From Pararhizobium mangrovi (lineage in GTDB: Bacteria > Pseudomonadota > Alphaproteobacteria > Rhizobiales > Rhizobiaceae), in NCBI RefSeq assembly GCF_006516965.1, contig NZ_VHLH01000038.1, forward strand, positions 1-36,131: DNA of 36,131 bases, in the 5' to 3' direction. Of this stretch, positions 8,841 to 17,401 are shown in pieces. How positions within the stretch are numbered: position 1 is the stretch's first letter; each line of letters begins with the position of its first letter. The notes beneath the pieces were generated by a model. It made no database searches and was not told where the DNA came from. It saw only the letters and a list, made by a program, of their open reading frames with translations. The translations under genes and the position numbers were made by a program.

Positions 8841-10487
8841 TTACGACGCATCCGCCGCTTCGATCTCGCGGGCGGCCCGCTCGCGCAATTCCCGGCGTAT
8901 GATCTTGCCGGTCGTCGTCATCGGCAGGCTTTCGACGAAGGCGATCTCGCGCGGGTATTCGTGCGCCGAGAGCTTGGCGCGCACATGTGCCGACAGATCG
9001 GCGGCCAGCGCCGGGGTTCCGGCTTCACCGGGACGCAGCACCACATAGGCCTTGACGATCTCGGTGCGCACGGGATCGGGCTTGCCGACGACGGCCGCCA
9101 GCGCCACGGCGCGATGGCCTTCGAGGCAGTTCTCGATCTCTGCCGGTCCGATGCGGAAGCCGGAGGAGGTGATGATGTCGTCCTCGCGACCGATGAAGGT
9201 GATGTAGCCTTCCGTATCGGCGATCGCGTGGTCGCCGGTCAGCATCCAGTCCCCGCAAAACTTCGCTTCGGTCGCCGCCGCATCCCGCCAGTAGCCGAGG
9301 AACATGACCGGGTCGGGCCCGGCGATCGCGATCTCGCCGCGCATACCGGGGCCGACCGGCGTGCCATCGGCATCCAGAAGCGCGACGCGGTGGCCGGGAA
9401 GCGGCAGCCCGGTCGAGCCGCGCCGCGCCGCGCCGTTCTGCGCACACGAGCCGATGACGGCGTTGCATTCGGTCTGGCCGTAGAGTTCGTTCACGGGCAC
9501 GCCGAGGGCGCGTTCGGCCCATGTGGCGGTTTCGGTGCCGAGCGGTTCACCGGCGGACGAAAGCGTGCGCAGGTCGATCGCGAAGCGTTCTCGCGGCGCC
9601 TCGACGGTCGCGAGCAGGCGCAGGGCCGTCGGCGGCAGGAAGGCGTTGCGTACCTCCATCTCCGCAAGGATGCGACAGGCCGTCTCGGCGTCGAACTTCT
9701 GTGCCTTCGACGCGACGACGGGCACACCGAGCGCAAGTGCCGGAAGGAGCGCATTCAAAAGCCCGCCGGCCCAGGCCCAGTCCGCCGGCGTCCACATGCG
9801 GTCGCCCGGCTGCGGCAGGAAGGCGTGTGTGTATTGGATGCCCGGCATGTGACCGGCGAGCACGCCGTGCCCATGGAGCGCCCCCTTCGGTGCGCCGGTC
9901 GTGCCCGAGGTGAAGATCATCAGCGCAGGCGTCGCGGCCGTGGTCGCAACCGGTTCGAGCAGCGTATCGTCCGCGTCGCACATGGTTTCGAAACCGAACG
10001 CGTGGCGGTCGGCGCCGTCGATGCTGACGCAGCAGGAAAGCGCCGCGCGCCGATCGGCAATTTCGGCGAGCTTTTCGAGGCCCATCGCGTTGGTCACGAC
10101 GGCACGCGCGCCGGACACGAGCAGTCGGTAGTCAAGCGCATCCGGACCGAAAAGAAGCGCAAGCGGCACCGCGATGGCGCCGAGCCGATAGATCGCGACA
10201 TGCGCGACGACCGTCTCGAAACTCTGCGGAAGGAGCAGGGCCACACGGTCGCCCTTCGTGATGCCCTTTGCCGCAAGCGACCGTGCGAAGGCGCTCGACC
10301 GCCGCGCGAGCGTGCCGTAGCGCATCGAACGGTGGCGACCGTCCGGTTCGAAATAGTGCAGGCACGTACGCTCCGGCTCGCGCAGCGCCCACCGGTCGCA
10401 GACCTCGTATGCGATGTTGTAGCGTTCGGGGATGCGCCAGACGAAATCGCGCATCATCGCCTCGTAGCTTTCAGCCGGTTCCAGCAT
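8841..10487 (-). CDS. AMP-forming acyl-CoA synthetase
   Basis: A 548-residue ANL-superfamily ligase that activates a carboxylic acid as acyl-AMP and transfers it to CoA. The ATP-binding loop is MIFTSGTTGAPKG, the second core motif NELYGQTECN, and the hinge region DWMLTGDHAIADTEGYITFIGREDDII. The C-terminal catalytic lysine lies in TTTGKIIRRELRE. Sequence style is closest to short- or medium-chain acyl/acetyl-CoA synthetases, but the chain length cannot be inferred. Start: the codons are GTG ATG, and the ATG at 10487 was chosen. AAGG lies a little over 10 bases upstream. It is divergent from the LysR gene, so that regulator could control it, as divergent LysR pairs often do. Confidence 0.92.
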   Translation of the reverse strand: MLEPAESYEAMMRDFVWRIPERYNIAYEVCDRWALREPERTCLHYFEPDGRHRSMRYGTLARRSSAFARSLAAKGITKGDRVALLLPQSFETVVAHVAIYRLGAIAVPLALLFGPDALDYRLLVSGARAVVTNAMGLEKLAEIADRRAALSCCVSIDGADRHAFGFETMCDADDTLLEPVATTAATPALMIFTSGTTGAPKGALHGHGVLAGHMPGIQYTHAFLPQPGDRMWTPADWAWAGGLLNALLPALALGVPVVASKAQKFDAETACRILAEMEVRNAFLPPTALRLLATVEAPRERFAIDLRTLSSAGEPLGTETATWAERALGVPVNELYGQTECNAVIGSCAQNGAARRGSTGLPLPGHRVALLDADGTPVGPGMRGEIAIAGPDPVMFLGYWRDAAATEAKFCGDWMLTGDHAIADTEGYITFIGREDDIITSSGFRIGPAEIENCLEGHRAVALAAVVGKPDPVRTEIVKAYVVLRPGEAGTPALAADLSAHVRAKLSAHEYPREIAFVESLPMTTTGKIIRRELRERAAREIEAADAS

Positions 10488-10660
10488 CACCGCGCCTTAC
10501 CATCACAACGCCCGCCCGCGCCGATCGAATGGTGCGGCGCAGCATTGGTTCGAGCCTCCTCTAGCGCGTTCGCCCGTGACTGTCGAATTCCCGACCCTTT
10601 GCCTTTCGCGCCGCGTTCTGTTTCATGCGGACGAAGGCGATCGCGAAGAACGCGGGGATC

Positions 10661-11548
10661 ATGACGCTCGAGCAGTTGCGCATATTCGTGGCGGTGGCCG
10701 AACGCGAGCACGTCACCCGGGCGGCCGAGGCGTTGAACCTCACCCAGTCGGCGACGAGCGCGGCGATCTCCGCACTCGAGAAGCGCTACGACACCCGGCT
10801 CTTCGAGCGCGTCGGCCGGCGCATCGAACTGACCGAGGCCGGCCGGCTCTTCCTCGACGAGGCGCGCGCCGTGCTGGCAAGGGCCGGAGCGGCGGAGACG
10901 GTTTTGACCGATCTTGCCGGCTTGAGCCGGGGAACCGTGCGCCTTGCCGCCAGCCAGACCGTCGGGAACTACTGGTTGCCCCCACACATGGCGCGCTTTC
11001 ACCGGAACCACCCGGCCGTCGAGCTGCCGCTTGCCATCGGCAATACGGACAGGGTCGCGGCGATGGTCGCCGAAGGCAGTGCGGATCTCGGCTTCATCGA
11101 AGCCGACATCGCGCGCGAGGATCTGCGCGTCGACGAGCTTGCGCAGGACCGGCTCGTGCTCGTCGTTCCCCGTGACCACGCATGGGCCGGGCGCCCCCCG
11201 GTCGGCTGGGCGGCGCTTGCCGAGAGCGCGTGGGTGCTGCGCGAGCCGGGTTCGGGCACGCGGGCGATGTTCGAGAATGCGTTGATCGCCAAGGGCTGTA
11301 CGCTCGCAAGGTTCCACACGGCACTGGAACTGCCCTCCAACGAGGCGATCCTCGCCGCCGTCGCGGCGGGTGCCGGCGCGACGGTCGTCTCGGAGCTCGC
11401 CGCGGCGGCAGCCATCCGCTCCGGCCTCGTCATGCAGGTGCCGCTTGACCTGCCACAGCGTCGCTTTTTTCTCGTGCGCCAGGTCGAGCGTCGACTGGGT
11501 CCGGCGGCCTCGGCCTTTCGCGAGGCGGTCGAAGCCTTGGAAGGTTAG
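10661..11548 (+). CDS. LysR-family transcriptional regulator
   Basis: A 295-residue DNA-binding regulator. The N-terminal winged helix-turn-helix spans about residues 1-60 (LEQLRIFVAVAEREHVTRAAEALN...TQSATSAAISALE). The periplasmic-binding-like effector domain begins near residue 88 (GTVRLAASQTVGNYWLP). The ATG at 10661 starts the canonical MTLEQLRIF, and upstream in-frame codons add only a non-homologous leader. It is divergent from the acyl-CoA synthetase (173-base gap) and its last three bases overlap the end of the convergent MFS gene. Either neighbour, or both, could be a target. The effector is unknown. Confidence 0.93.
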   Translation: MTLEQLRIFVAVAEREHVTRAAEALNLTQSATSAAISALEKRYDTRLFERVGRRIELTEAGRLFLDEARAVLARAGAAETVLTDLAGLSRGTVRLAASQTVGNYWLPPHMARFHRNHPAVELPLAIGNTDRVAAMVAEGSADLGFIEADIAREDLRVDELAQDRLVLVVPRDHAWAGRPPVGWAALAESAWVLREPGSGTRAMFENALIAKGCTLARFHTALELPSNEAILAAVAAGAGATVVSELAAAAAIRSGLVMQVPLDLPQRRFFLVRQVERRLGPAASAFREAVEALEG

Positions 11549-12771
11549 CCCGCGCTCTTGCCGCGGTTCCTCATGTCGAGCAGCGAGACCGCCCATATCG
11601 CGATGCCGGCGAGCGCCAGCGCGCAGCCGACCCATCCGGCCGAAGTGAACCCGTAGCCGGCTTCGATTGCCATGCCGGTGAGGAGCGGGCCGAGCGCGTT
11701 CGCGACGTTGAAGGCGCTGTGGTTCATCGCCGCGGCAAGCGTCTGCGCGTCGCCGGCGACGTCCATCAGGCGGGTCTGGAGAACGGGCGAGAGCCCGCCT
11801 GCAGCACCGATCAGGAAGACGAGGCTCGCCATCGACCACACATGGGGGGCGGCGAGCGGAAACAGCGCGTAGAGCACCGCGGCCACGGCGAGGATGCCAC
11901 CGGCGGTCGCCATCAGCGCCTTGTCGGCCGCCCACGAGGCCGCAAGTGTGCCGAGCGTCGCGCCGACGCCGAAGAGGCAGAGGACGACCGGTACCATCGC
12001 CGGCCCCGTTCCGGTGATGGTGAGCAGCGTCGAGGCGGCGTAGCTGTAGACGGCGAACATGCCGCCGAAGCCGACGGCGGCGATCGCCAGCGTGAGCCAG
12101 ACCTGGCGCCGGGCGAGCGTACCGAGTTCGCGCAGCGGGCTGGCACCCGCGATCGGGTCGCCGCGCGGGGCGAAGAGGGCGATGAGGCCGACCGTCGCCA
12201 GCGCGAAGGCGGCGACGACGACGAAGCCCCAGCGCCACCCGAAGACCTGGCCGAGCACGTTGGCGAACGGCACCCCGACGACCGTCGCGACGGTCAGGCC
12301 GATCATGGTGCGCCCGACGGCGAGCGCACGGCGATGCGGAGGCACGAGCGAGGAAGCCATGAGCGCGGCGACGCCGAAATACGCACCGTGCGGCAGGCCG
12401 CTCATGAAGCGGAAGACGAGCATCCATCCGTAGGTCGGCGCCAGCGCGCTCGCCGCGTTCGTGACCGCGAAGACGAGCATGAGCGCGATGAGCAGCGTGC
12501 GCCGTGCGAGCTTGGCGGCGAGTACGGCGATCGCCGGCGCGCCGACGACGACGCCGAGCGCATAGGCGCTGATGACGTGGCCGGCCGTCGCCTGGTCGAT
12601 GCCGAGACCCTTCGCGAAATAGGGCAGAAGGCTCATCGTCGCGAACTCGGTCGTCCCGATCGCGAACCCGCCCATCGCGAGCGCGAAGAGAACGAGGCCG
12701 ACACGCGCGGCAGGCCTTTCCCGGCCGGATGCGCGCGCCGCGCCGGTGCGGAAGGTATCGAGGGCAGGCAC
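11545..12771 (-). CDS. MFS exporter of the DHA1 (AraJ/SotB-like) type
   Basis: A 408-residue inner-membrane protein with about 12 hydrophobic segments. The first helix carries GGFAIGTTEFATMSLLPYFAKGLG, a pattern of sugar-efflux and drug-efflux DHA1 transporters. The motif-A-like loop is AKLARRTLL and motif C-like residues follow in helix 5. The start was set at GTG 12771 (MPALDTFRTG) because GAGGAG lies eight bases upstream. Longer in-frame readings add an Arg-rich, non-membrane leader. It is convergent with LysR and divergent from the short-chain dehydrogenase. The substrate is unknown; export of sugars or small amphipathic compounds is the family precedent. Confidence 0.9.
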   Translation of the reverse strand: MPALDTFRTGAARASGRERPAARVGLVLFALAMGGFAIGTTEFATMSLLPYFAKGLGIDQATAGHVISAYALGVVVGAPAIAVLAAKLARRTLLIALMLVFAVTNAASALAPTYGWMLVFRFMSGLPHGAYFGVAALMASSLVPPHRRALAVGRTMIGLTVATVVGVPFANVLGQVFGWRWGFVVVAAFALATVGLIALFAPRGDPIAGASPLRELGTLARRQVWLTLAIAAVGFGGMFAVYSYAASTLLTITGTGPAMVPVVLCLFGVGATLGTLAASWAADKALMATAGGILAVAAVLYALFPLAAPHVWSMASLVFLIGAAGGLSPVLQTRLMDVAGDAQTLAAAMNHSAFNVANALGPLLTGMAIEAGYGFTSAGWVGCALALAGIAIWAVSLLDMRNRGKSAG

Positions 12772-12828
12772 GGCGAGGCTCCTCGTGGGACCGGGACGTT
12801 TCGGCAGGCTTCTTCGTACGGGCGACGA

Positions 12829-12857
12829 ACGATGCCGACATCGTCGGATCGTACGAT
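12829..12857. promoter_or_regulatory. Candidate operator: two adjacent ATCGT-type palindromes
   Basis: In the 242-base divergent gap between the MFS and dehydrogenase genes there are ACGAT at 12829-12833, ATCGT at 12840-12844, and a perfect 10-base palindrome ATCGTACGAT at 12848-12857. The same five-base half-site is thus present four times within 29 bases. The cluster lies about 58-86 bases upstream of the MFS start. This is the layout of a repressor or activator site, but the regulator is unknown. Confidence 0.42.
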
Positions 12858-13013
12858 GCGACGGACGCACGGCGGTCCGGCGATCCCGTCTTCGATGAAA
12901 GAGAACGCCGATTTGGCGGTTTCGGCAAGCGATGCCGGCGCATGCCAGCCTTGCAAATCGCCGTGCCATCACCTTTGATCGCACGGACATCGGTGGTGCG
13001 AAGGGAGGTCGAA

Positions 13014-13745
13014 ATGGCAGCGATTGCGGATCAACGCGTTCTCGTCACGGCGGCGGCGCAGGGCATCGGACGGGCGAGCGCGCTCGCCTTCGCGCGGGCC
13101 GGTGCCCGCGTCGTGGCGACGGACGTCAACGCCGGGCTTCTCGATGAACTTTCGGGAACGCCCGGCATCGAAACGCGCGTGCTCGACGTGCTGGATGCGA
13201 CGATGGTCGATACGGTCGTCGCCGAGTGCGGCCCGCTCGACGTGCTCTTCAACTGCGCCGGCTTCGTGCACAGCGGCACGATCCTCGACATGCGCGAGGA
13301 AGAGCTCGCCTTCGGTTTCGATCTCAACGTCGCGGCGATGATCCGCACGATCCGCGCGGCCCTGCCGTCGATGATCGAACGGCGGTCGGGCTGCATCATC
13401 AACATGTCCTCCGTCGCCGGCAGCGTTAAGGGCGTGCCTGGCCGCTTCGTCTACGCCACGACGAAGGCTGCGGTGGTCGGCCTGACGAAGGCGGTCGCGG
13501 CCGACTACGTCTCGCAGGGAATCCGCTGCAACTGCATCTGCCCGGGAACCGTCGAAAGCCCTTCGCTGGAAGAGCGCATGCGGGCGACCGGCGACGCTGA
13601 AGCGGCGAAGAAGGCCTTCGTCGCGCGCCAGGCGATGGGCCGCCTCGGACGCCCGGAGGAGATCGCCGACCTTGCCGTCTACCTCGCGGGTGCCACTTAT
13701 ACGACCGGGCAAGCGCACGTCATCGACGGTGGTTGGGTAATGTAG
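13014..13745 (+). CDS. SDR oxidoreductase, BDH2/DHRS6-like (possible 2-keto-3-deoxy-L-fuconate dehydrogenase)
   Basis: A 243-residue NAD(H)-dependent short-chain dehydrogenase. The cofactor loop is VTAAAQGIGRAS, an unusual TAAAxGIG variant shared with DHRS6/BDH2. An Asp in VVATDVN predicts NAD over NADP. The catalytic residues are S133 (NMSSVAGSVKG), Y147 and K151 (YATTKAA), followed by CPGTVESPS. The C-terminus is IDGGWVM. Bacterial relatives include 2-keto-3-deoxy-L-fuconate dehydrogenase of the non-phosphorylated L-fucose pathway. An L-fuconate dehydratase lies 6 kb to the right, which supports that role. Alternatives are a 3-hydroxybutyrate or 4-oxoproline-type dehydrogenase. The start is fixed by AAGGGAGG six bases upstream of the ATG. 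Confidence 0.9.
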   Translation: MAAIADQRVLVTAAAQGIGRASALAFARAGARVVATDVNAGLLDELSGTPGIETRVLDVLDATMVDTVVAECGPLDVLFNCAGFVHSGTILDMREEELAFGFDLNVAAMIRTIRAALPSMIERRSGCIINMSSVAGSVKGVPGRFVYATTKAAVVGLTKAVAADYVSQGIRCNCICPGTVESPSLEERMRATGDAEAAKKAFVARQAMGRLGRPEEIADLAVYLAGATYTTGQAHVIDGGWVM

Positions 13746-13837
13746 GGGCGCGCTTGAACCTTTACAGCACCGAAGCAGTTGGTACGACGTTCCCGTCCGT
13801 CCGTGCGCGTCGGTTCGCGGACAATCTCTGAAAAGGA

Positions 13838-14671
13838 ATGGCGAACGTGGCCGAGAGCATGGAAAAGCCGGAATCGGGGGCTGGTCGCCTGGTGGCCATC
13901 GGGGGTGCGGAAGACAAGACGTCGGAACTCGCCATTCTGCGTCGTGTCCTGTCGCTCGCGCCCGACGGCAATTCGACGGTGGGCGTGCTGGCGACCGCCA
14001 GCGGCATTCCCGACGAGATCTTTCCCGTCTACCGGGAAGCGTTCGACAGGCTCGGCGCGAGCGAGATGGTCGCGATCGACGTGCGTACGCGCGAAGATGC
14101 CTTCGACGAGGAGGCGATCGACACGGTGCGCCGCTGCGGCACCATCTTCTTCACGGGCGGCGACCAGCTTCGCCTGACGAGCGTGCTCGGCGGAACGCCG
14201 TTGCTCGACGCGATCCGTCATGGCCAGCGCAACGGCGTCGTCATCGCCGGCACGAGCGCCGGCGCGGCGGCGATGTCGGCGACCATGATATCGACCGGCC
14301 GGGCGGCCGACGCGCTGCGCAAGGGCGCGGTGAAGATGAGCAACGGCCTCGCCTTCGTCGACGGCGTCGTCATCGACAGCCACTTCCTCGAACGCGGCCG
14401 CTTCACCCGCCTGATGGAGGTCGGTGCGAGCAATCCCGAATATATCGGGATCGGCCTCGGCGAGGATTCCGGCGTGATCTTCCATCCCGACGGCGTCATC
14501 GAGGCGATCGGCTCCGGCCACGTCATCGTCGTCGACTGCCTGCACATGAAGAGCACGAACGTCGCCGACCTCAACGACGGCGAACCGGTGGCCGTCGAGA
14601 ATGTCGTCATGCACGCCCTGACTTCCGGCCTGTGCTTCGATATAGCGAAGCGGGCATACATCACCGAGTGA
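13838..14671 (+). CDS. cphB: Cyanophycinase
   Basis: A cytoplasmic serine exopeptidase of the S51 family that degrades cyanophycin to beta-Asp-Arg dipeptides. The 277-residue length fits bacterial intracellular CphB. The nucleophile is S140 in IAGTSAGAAAMS; nearby family segments are VAIGGAEDK near the N-terminus, IFFTGGDQLRL, and VVIDSHFLERGR with its catalytic His. VIFHPDG...VIGSGHV-type segments complete the fold. The ATG at 13838 abuts AAAAGGA too closely; a GTG at 13847 (nine bases after AAGGA) is an equally good start and would trim three residues. cphA begins 38 bases after the stop, so breakdown and synthesis genes share a transcript. Confidence 0.96.
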   Translation: MANVAESMEKPESGAGRLVAIGGAEDKTSELAILRRVLSLAPDGNSTVGVLATASGIPDEIFPVYREAFDRLGASEMVAIDVRTREDAFDEEAIDTVRRCGTIFFTGGDQLRLTSVLGGTPLLDAIRHGQRNGVVIAGTSAGAAAMSATMISTGRAADALRKGAVKMSNGLAFVDGVVIDSHFLERGRFTRLMEVGASNPEYIGIGLGEDSGVIFHPDGVIEAIGSGHVIVVDCLHMKSTNVADLNDGEPVAVENVVMHALTSGLCFDIAKRAYITE

Positions 14672-14698
14672 GGCGAACGCCGTCTCATCGAACTCGAC

Positions 14699-14712
14699 GA
14701 GGTAACGTTTTG
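14699..14712 (+). promoter_or_regulatory. Ribosome-binding site that selects a TTG start for cphA
   Basis: GAGGT at 14699-14703 is followed, with normal spacing, by TTG at 14710-14712. The resulting N-terminus MKILEHRALRGPNYYS is the usual start of CphA. An in-frame ATG at 14632 lies inside cphB and would add 26 unrelated residues. The weak start codon may lower CphA synthesis relative to CphB. Confidence 0.65.
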
Positions 14713-17334
14713 AAAATTCTCGAGCATCGCGCACTTCGAGGGCCGAACTACTACAGCCGCTACCTGACGATCTTCATGCGTCTCGACATCGAGGCGCTCG
14801 AGGAGCGACCGAGCGATCAGGTGCCCGGCATCGCCCGGCGACTGAAGGACCTGATGCCGGGAATCTACGAGCATCGGTGTTCCGTGGGCGAGCTCGGCGG
14901 CTTTCTCCAGCGTGTGGAGCGCGGCACCTATGCCGGCCACATGGTCGAGCACGTGGCGATCGAACTGCAGAACATGATCGGCTTCTCGGTCGGCTACGGC
15001 AAGACCGTCGACAGCTACGAGACCGGTGTCTACAACGTCGTCTACCGCTACCGCGACGAGGCGACGGGGCTCGCCGCCGGCGTCGAGGCGGTGGACATCG
15101 TCCAGAAGCTCTACGACGGCGAGACGGTCGATCTCGATCCGGTGATCGCGCGGCTCAAGGCGGTGCGCGAAGCGCACATGCTCGGGCCGTCGACGGCGGC
15201 GATCGTCGAGGCGGCGACGGCGCGCGGCATTCCCTATTACCGGCTGAGCGAAGAGACGAGCTACATCCAGCTCGGCCACGGCCACAAGCAGCGCCGCTTC
15301 CAGGCGACGGTGACCGACGGGACCGGCATCATCGGTCACGGCATCGCCGACGACAAGGACTGGACCAAGCAGATCCTCGGCGACGCCGGCATTCCCGTGC
15401 CGCTCGGCCGGATCTGCCATTCCTTCGAGGACGCGGTCGCAGCCGCCGAGGAGATCGGCTATCCGCTGGCGACCAAGCCGCTCGTCGGCAATCACGGCCG
15501 CGGCGTCAGCACCGACATCAACGACGAAAAGGCGCTGCGCGAAGGCTACGACGCCGCGCTCGCGCGCTACGAGACGGTGGTCGTCGAGCAGTTCGTGCGC
15601 GGGGAGGACCATCGCCTGCTGGTCATCGGCGGCAAGCTGGTCGCCGCGGCGCGTCGCCGCCCCGCGCATGTCGTCGGCAACGGCTCCTCGACGCTGAAAG
15701 AGCTGATCGACGCCGAGAACGCCGATCCTCGCCGTGGCGTCGGTCACGAGAACCTGCTTACCCAGATCCATATCGACGAGCAGACCGAGCGTCTCGTCTC
15801 GCAGGCGGACCTGACGATGGACAGCGTCATCGACAAGGACGCAATCGTCTGGCTGAAGTCGACGGCGAACCTTTCGACCGGCGGCACGGCGACGGACCTG
15901 ACCGACGACGTGCATCCGGAGGTGAAATACGCCGCCGAGCGCATCGCGCGCCTGATCGGCCTCGACATCATCGGTATCGACCTTCTCGCCGAGACGCTGA
16001 CGCGCCCGCTCGAGGAACAGTCGGCCGGCGTCGTCGAGGTCAATGCCGGTCCCGGCTTCCGCATGCACATCGCGCCGACGCATGGGCAAGGCCGCGACGT
16101 CGGCAAGCACGTGGTCGACATGCTCTTCGGCGAGAACGAGGTCGACAACGGCCGCGTGCCGATCGTCGCGATCACCGGCACGAACGGCAAGACGACGACG
16201 ACGCGCCTCGTCTCGCACCTCTTGCGCACGGCCGGCCGCAAGGTCGGCATGGCCTGCACGGGCACGATCGAGATCGACAACCACGTCATCATGCGCGGCG
16301 ATTATTCCGGCCCGCAGGCGGCCTCCGTCGTGCTCAAGGAGCCGGTGGTCGAAAACGCCGTGCTCGAAGTGGCGCGCGGCGGCATCCTGCGGCGCGGGCT
16401 CGGCTTCGACCAGTGCGACGTCGGCATCCTGCTCAACATCGCTAGCGACCATCTCGGCGAGCGCGACATCCACACGCTCGACGAGCTCGCACGATGCAAG
16501 ACGGTCGTCGTCGACGCGGTCTCGCCGGAGGGCACCTGCGTGCTCAACGCCGACGATCCGCGCGTGCTCGACCAGGGCACCCGCTGGTCGCGCGGCAAGA
16601 TCGTCTATTTCACGATGGACCCCGAATTCGAGCCCGTGAAGAACCACGTCGCCGAGCACGGCATCGCTTTCACCGTCAGGGACGGCAAGATCGTCATGCG
16701 CCAGGGCGCGGTCGAGGCGACGGTGATCGAGGTCAACGACGTGCCGATCACCTTCGAAGGGCACGCTCCGTTCAACGTGCAGAACGCCATGGCGGCGGCG
16801 GCCGCCGGCTACGCGCTCGGGCTGACCCTCGGCGACATCAAGATGGGCCTCCAAACCTTCCATCCGACGCCCGGCCAGCTTCCCGGCCGCGTCAACTACG
16901 TCGAGGCGGATGGCGTACGCTGCCTGATCGACTACGGCCACAACGTGCCGGCCCTGAAGGCGCTCGCACCGCTCGTCCAGAGCCTCGGCCAGAAGAAGCG
17001 CATCGCCGTCGCCAGTGCGCCCGGCAACCGGCGGGACGAGGATTTGCGGGCGCTCGGCAGCCAGATCGCCAGCATGCACGACGCGCTCTTCATCTGCGAG
17101 CCCGACCCGCGCGGGCGCACGCCCGGTGAGGCGGCAAGCTTGCTCAAGGCCGGCGCGGACGCCGAGGCGAACTGCCGCTCGGAAATCGTGCTCGATGAAT
17201 ACGGCGCCGTCGAAAAGGCGATGGACGCGGCGTCCGAAGGCGACCTGCTGGTGCTCCTCGTGGACGACATCGAAAGCGCGATCGAACGGCTGAAGGGCCG
17301 TACTTTTCGCAACCCGGTGCCGGCGGCGGAGTAG
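14710..17334 (+). CDS. cphA: Cyanophycin synthetase
   Basis: Polymerises Asp and Arg into cyanophycin, using ATP for each step. The 874-residue protein has the three CphA1 parts. The N domain (about 1-160) includes HMVEH at residues 77-81, the HxxEH motif that in some CphA1 enzymes, as I recall, forms a metal site that makes primers. The ATP-grasp domain (about 215-480) adds Asp to the backbone and contains ATKPLVGNHGRGV, EQFVRGEDHRLLVIGG and VVEVNAGPGFRMH. The Mur-ligase-like domain (about 485-874) adds Arg; its P-loop GTNGKTTTT begins near 488, and YGHNVPALKAL follows. The full length argues for CphA1 and against the shorter CphA2. It follows cphB in one transcription unit and ends at a two-way terminator. 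Confidence 0.97.
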   Translation: MKILEHRALRGPNYYSRYLTIFMRLDIEALEERPSDQVPGIARRLKDLMPGIYEHRCSVGELGGFLQRVERGTYAGHMVEHVAIELQNMIGFSVGYGKTVDSYETGVYNVVYRYRDEATGLAAGVEAVDIVQKLYDGETVDLDPVIARLKAVREAHMLGPSTAAIVEAATARGIPYYRLSEETSYIQLGHGHKQRRFQATVTDGTGIIGHGIADDKDWTKQILGDAGIPVPLGRICHSFEDAVAAAEEIGYPLATKPLVGNHGRGVSTDINDEKALREGYDAALARYETVVVEQFVRGEDHRLLVIGGKLVAAARRRPAHVVGNGSSTLKELIDAENADPRRGVGHENLLTQIHIDEQTERLVSQADLTMDSVIDKDAIVWLKSTANLSTGGTATDLTDDVHPEVKYAAERIARLIGLDIIGIDLLAETLTRPLEEQSAGVVEVNAGPGFRMHIAPTHGQGRDVGKHVVDMLFGENEVDNGRVPIVAITGTNGKTTTTRLVSHLLRTAGRKVGMACTGTIEIDNHVIMRGDYSGPQAASVVLKEPVVENAVLEVARGGILRRGLGFDQCDVGILLNIASDHLGERDIHTLDELARCKTVVVDAVSPEGTCVLNADDPRVLDQGTRWSRGKIVYFTMDPEFEPVKNHVAEHGIAFTVRDGKIVMRQGAVEATVIEVNDVPITFEGHAPFNVQNAMAAAAAGYALGLTLGDIKMGLQTFHPTPGQLPGRVNYVEADGVRCLIDYGHNVPALKALAPLVQSLGQKKRIAVASAPGNRRDEDLRALGSQIASMHDALFICEPDPRGRTPGEAASLLKAGADAEANCRSEIVLDEYGAVEKAMDAASEGDLLVLLVDDIESAIERLKGRTFRNPVPAAE

Positions 17335-17351
17335 CGGGCCGAAAATCGCAT

Positions 17352-17385
17352 AAAAAAGGGCGGCCCATCGTGGCCGCCCTTCTTC
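17352..17385. terminator. Bidirectional intrinsic terminator between cphA and the ATP-grasp gene
   Basis: AAGGGCGGCC at 17356-17365 pairs perfectly with GGCCGCCCTT at 17372-17381 around a six-base loop. On the plus strand TCTTC follows. On the minus strand the run of six A at 17352-17357 reads as a U-run. It lies in the 67-base gap between convergent genes and can stop transcription from both sides, more strongly for the minus-strand unit. Confidence 0.85.
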
Positions 17386-17401
17386 GTTGCTTCGAAAGCC
17401 T

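Noticed and set aside
12772-12990. Longer N-terminus for the MFS exporter
   Set aside because: The added 73 residues are Arg-rich and non-membrane, and a strong GAGGAG site precedes the GTG at 12771.
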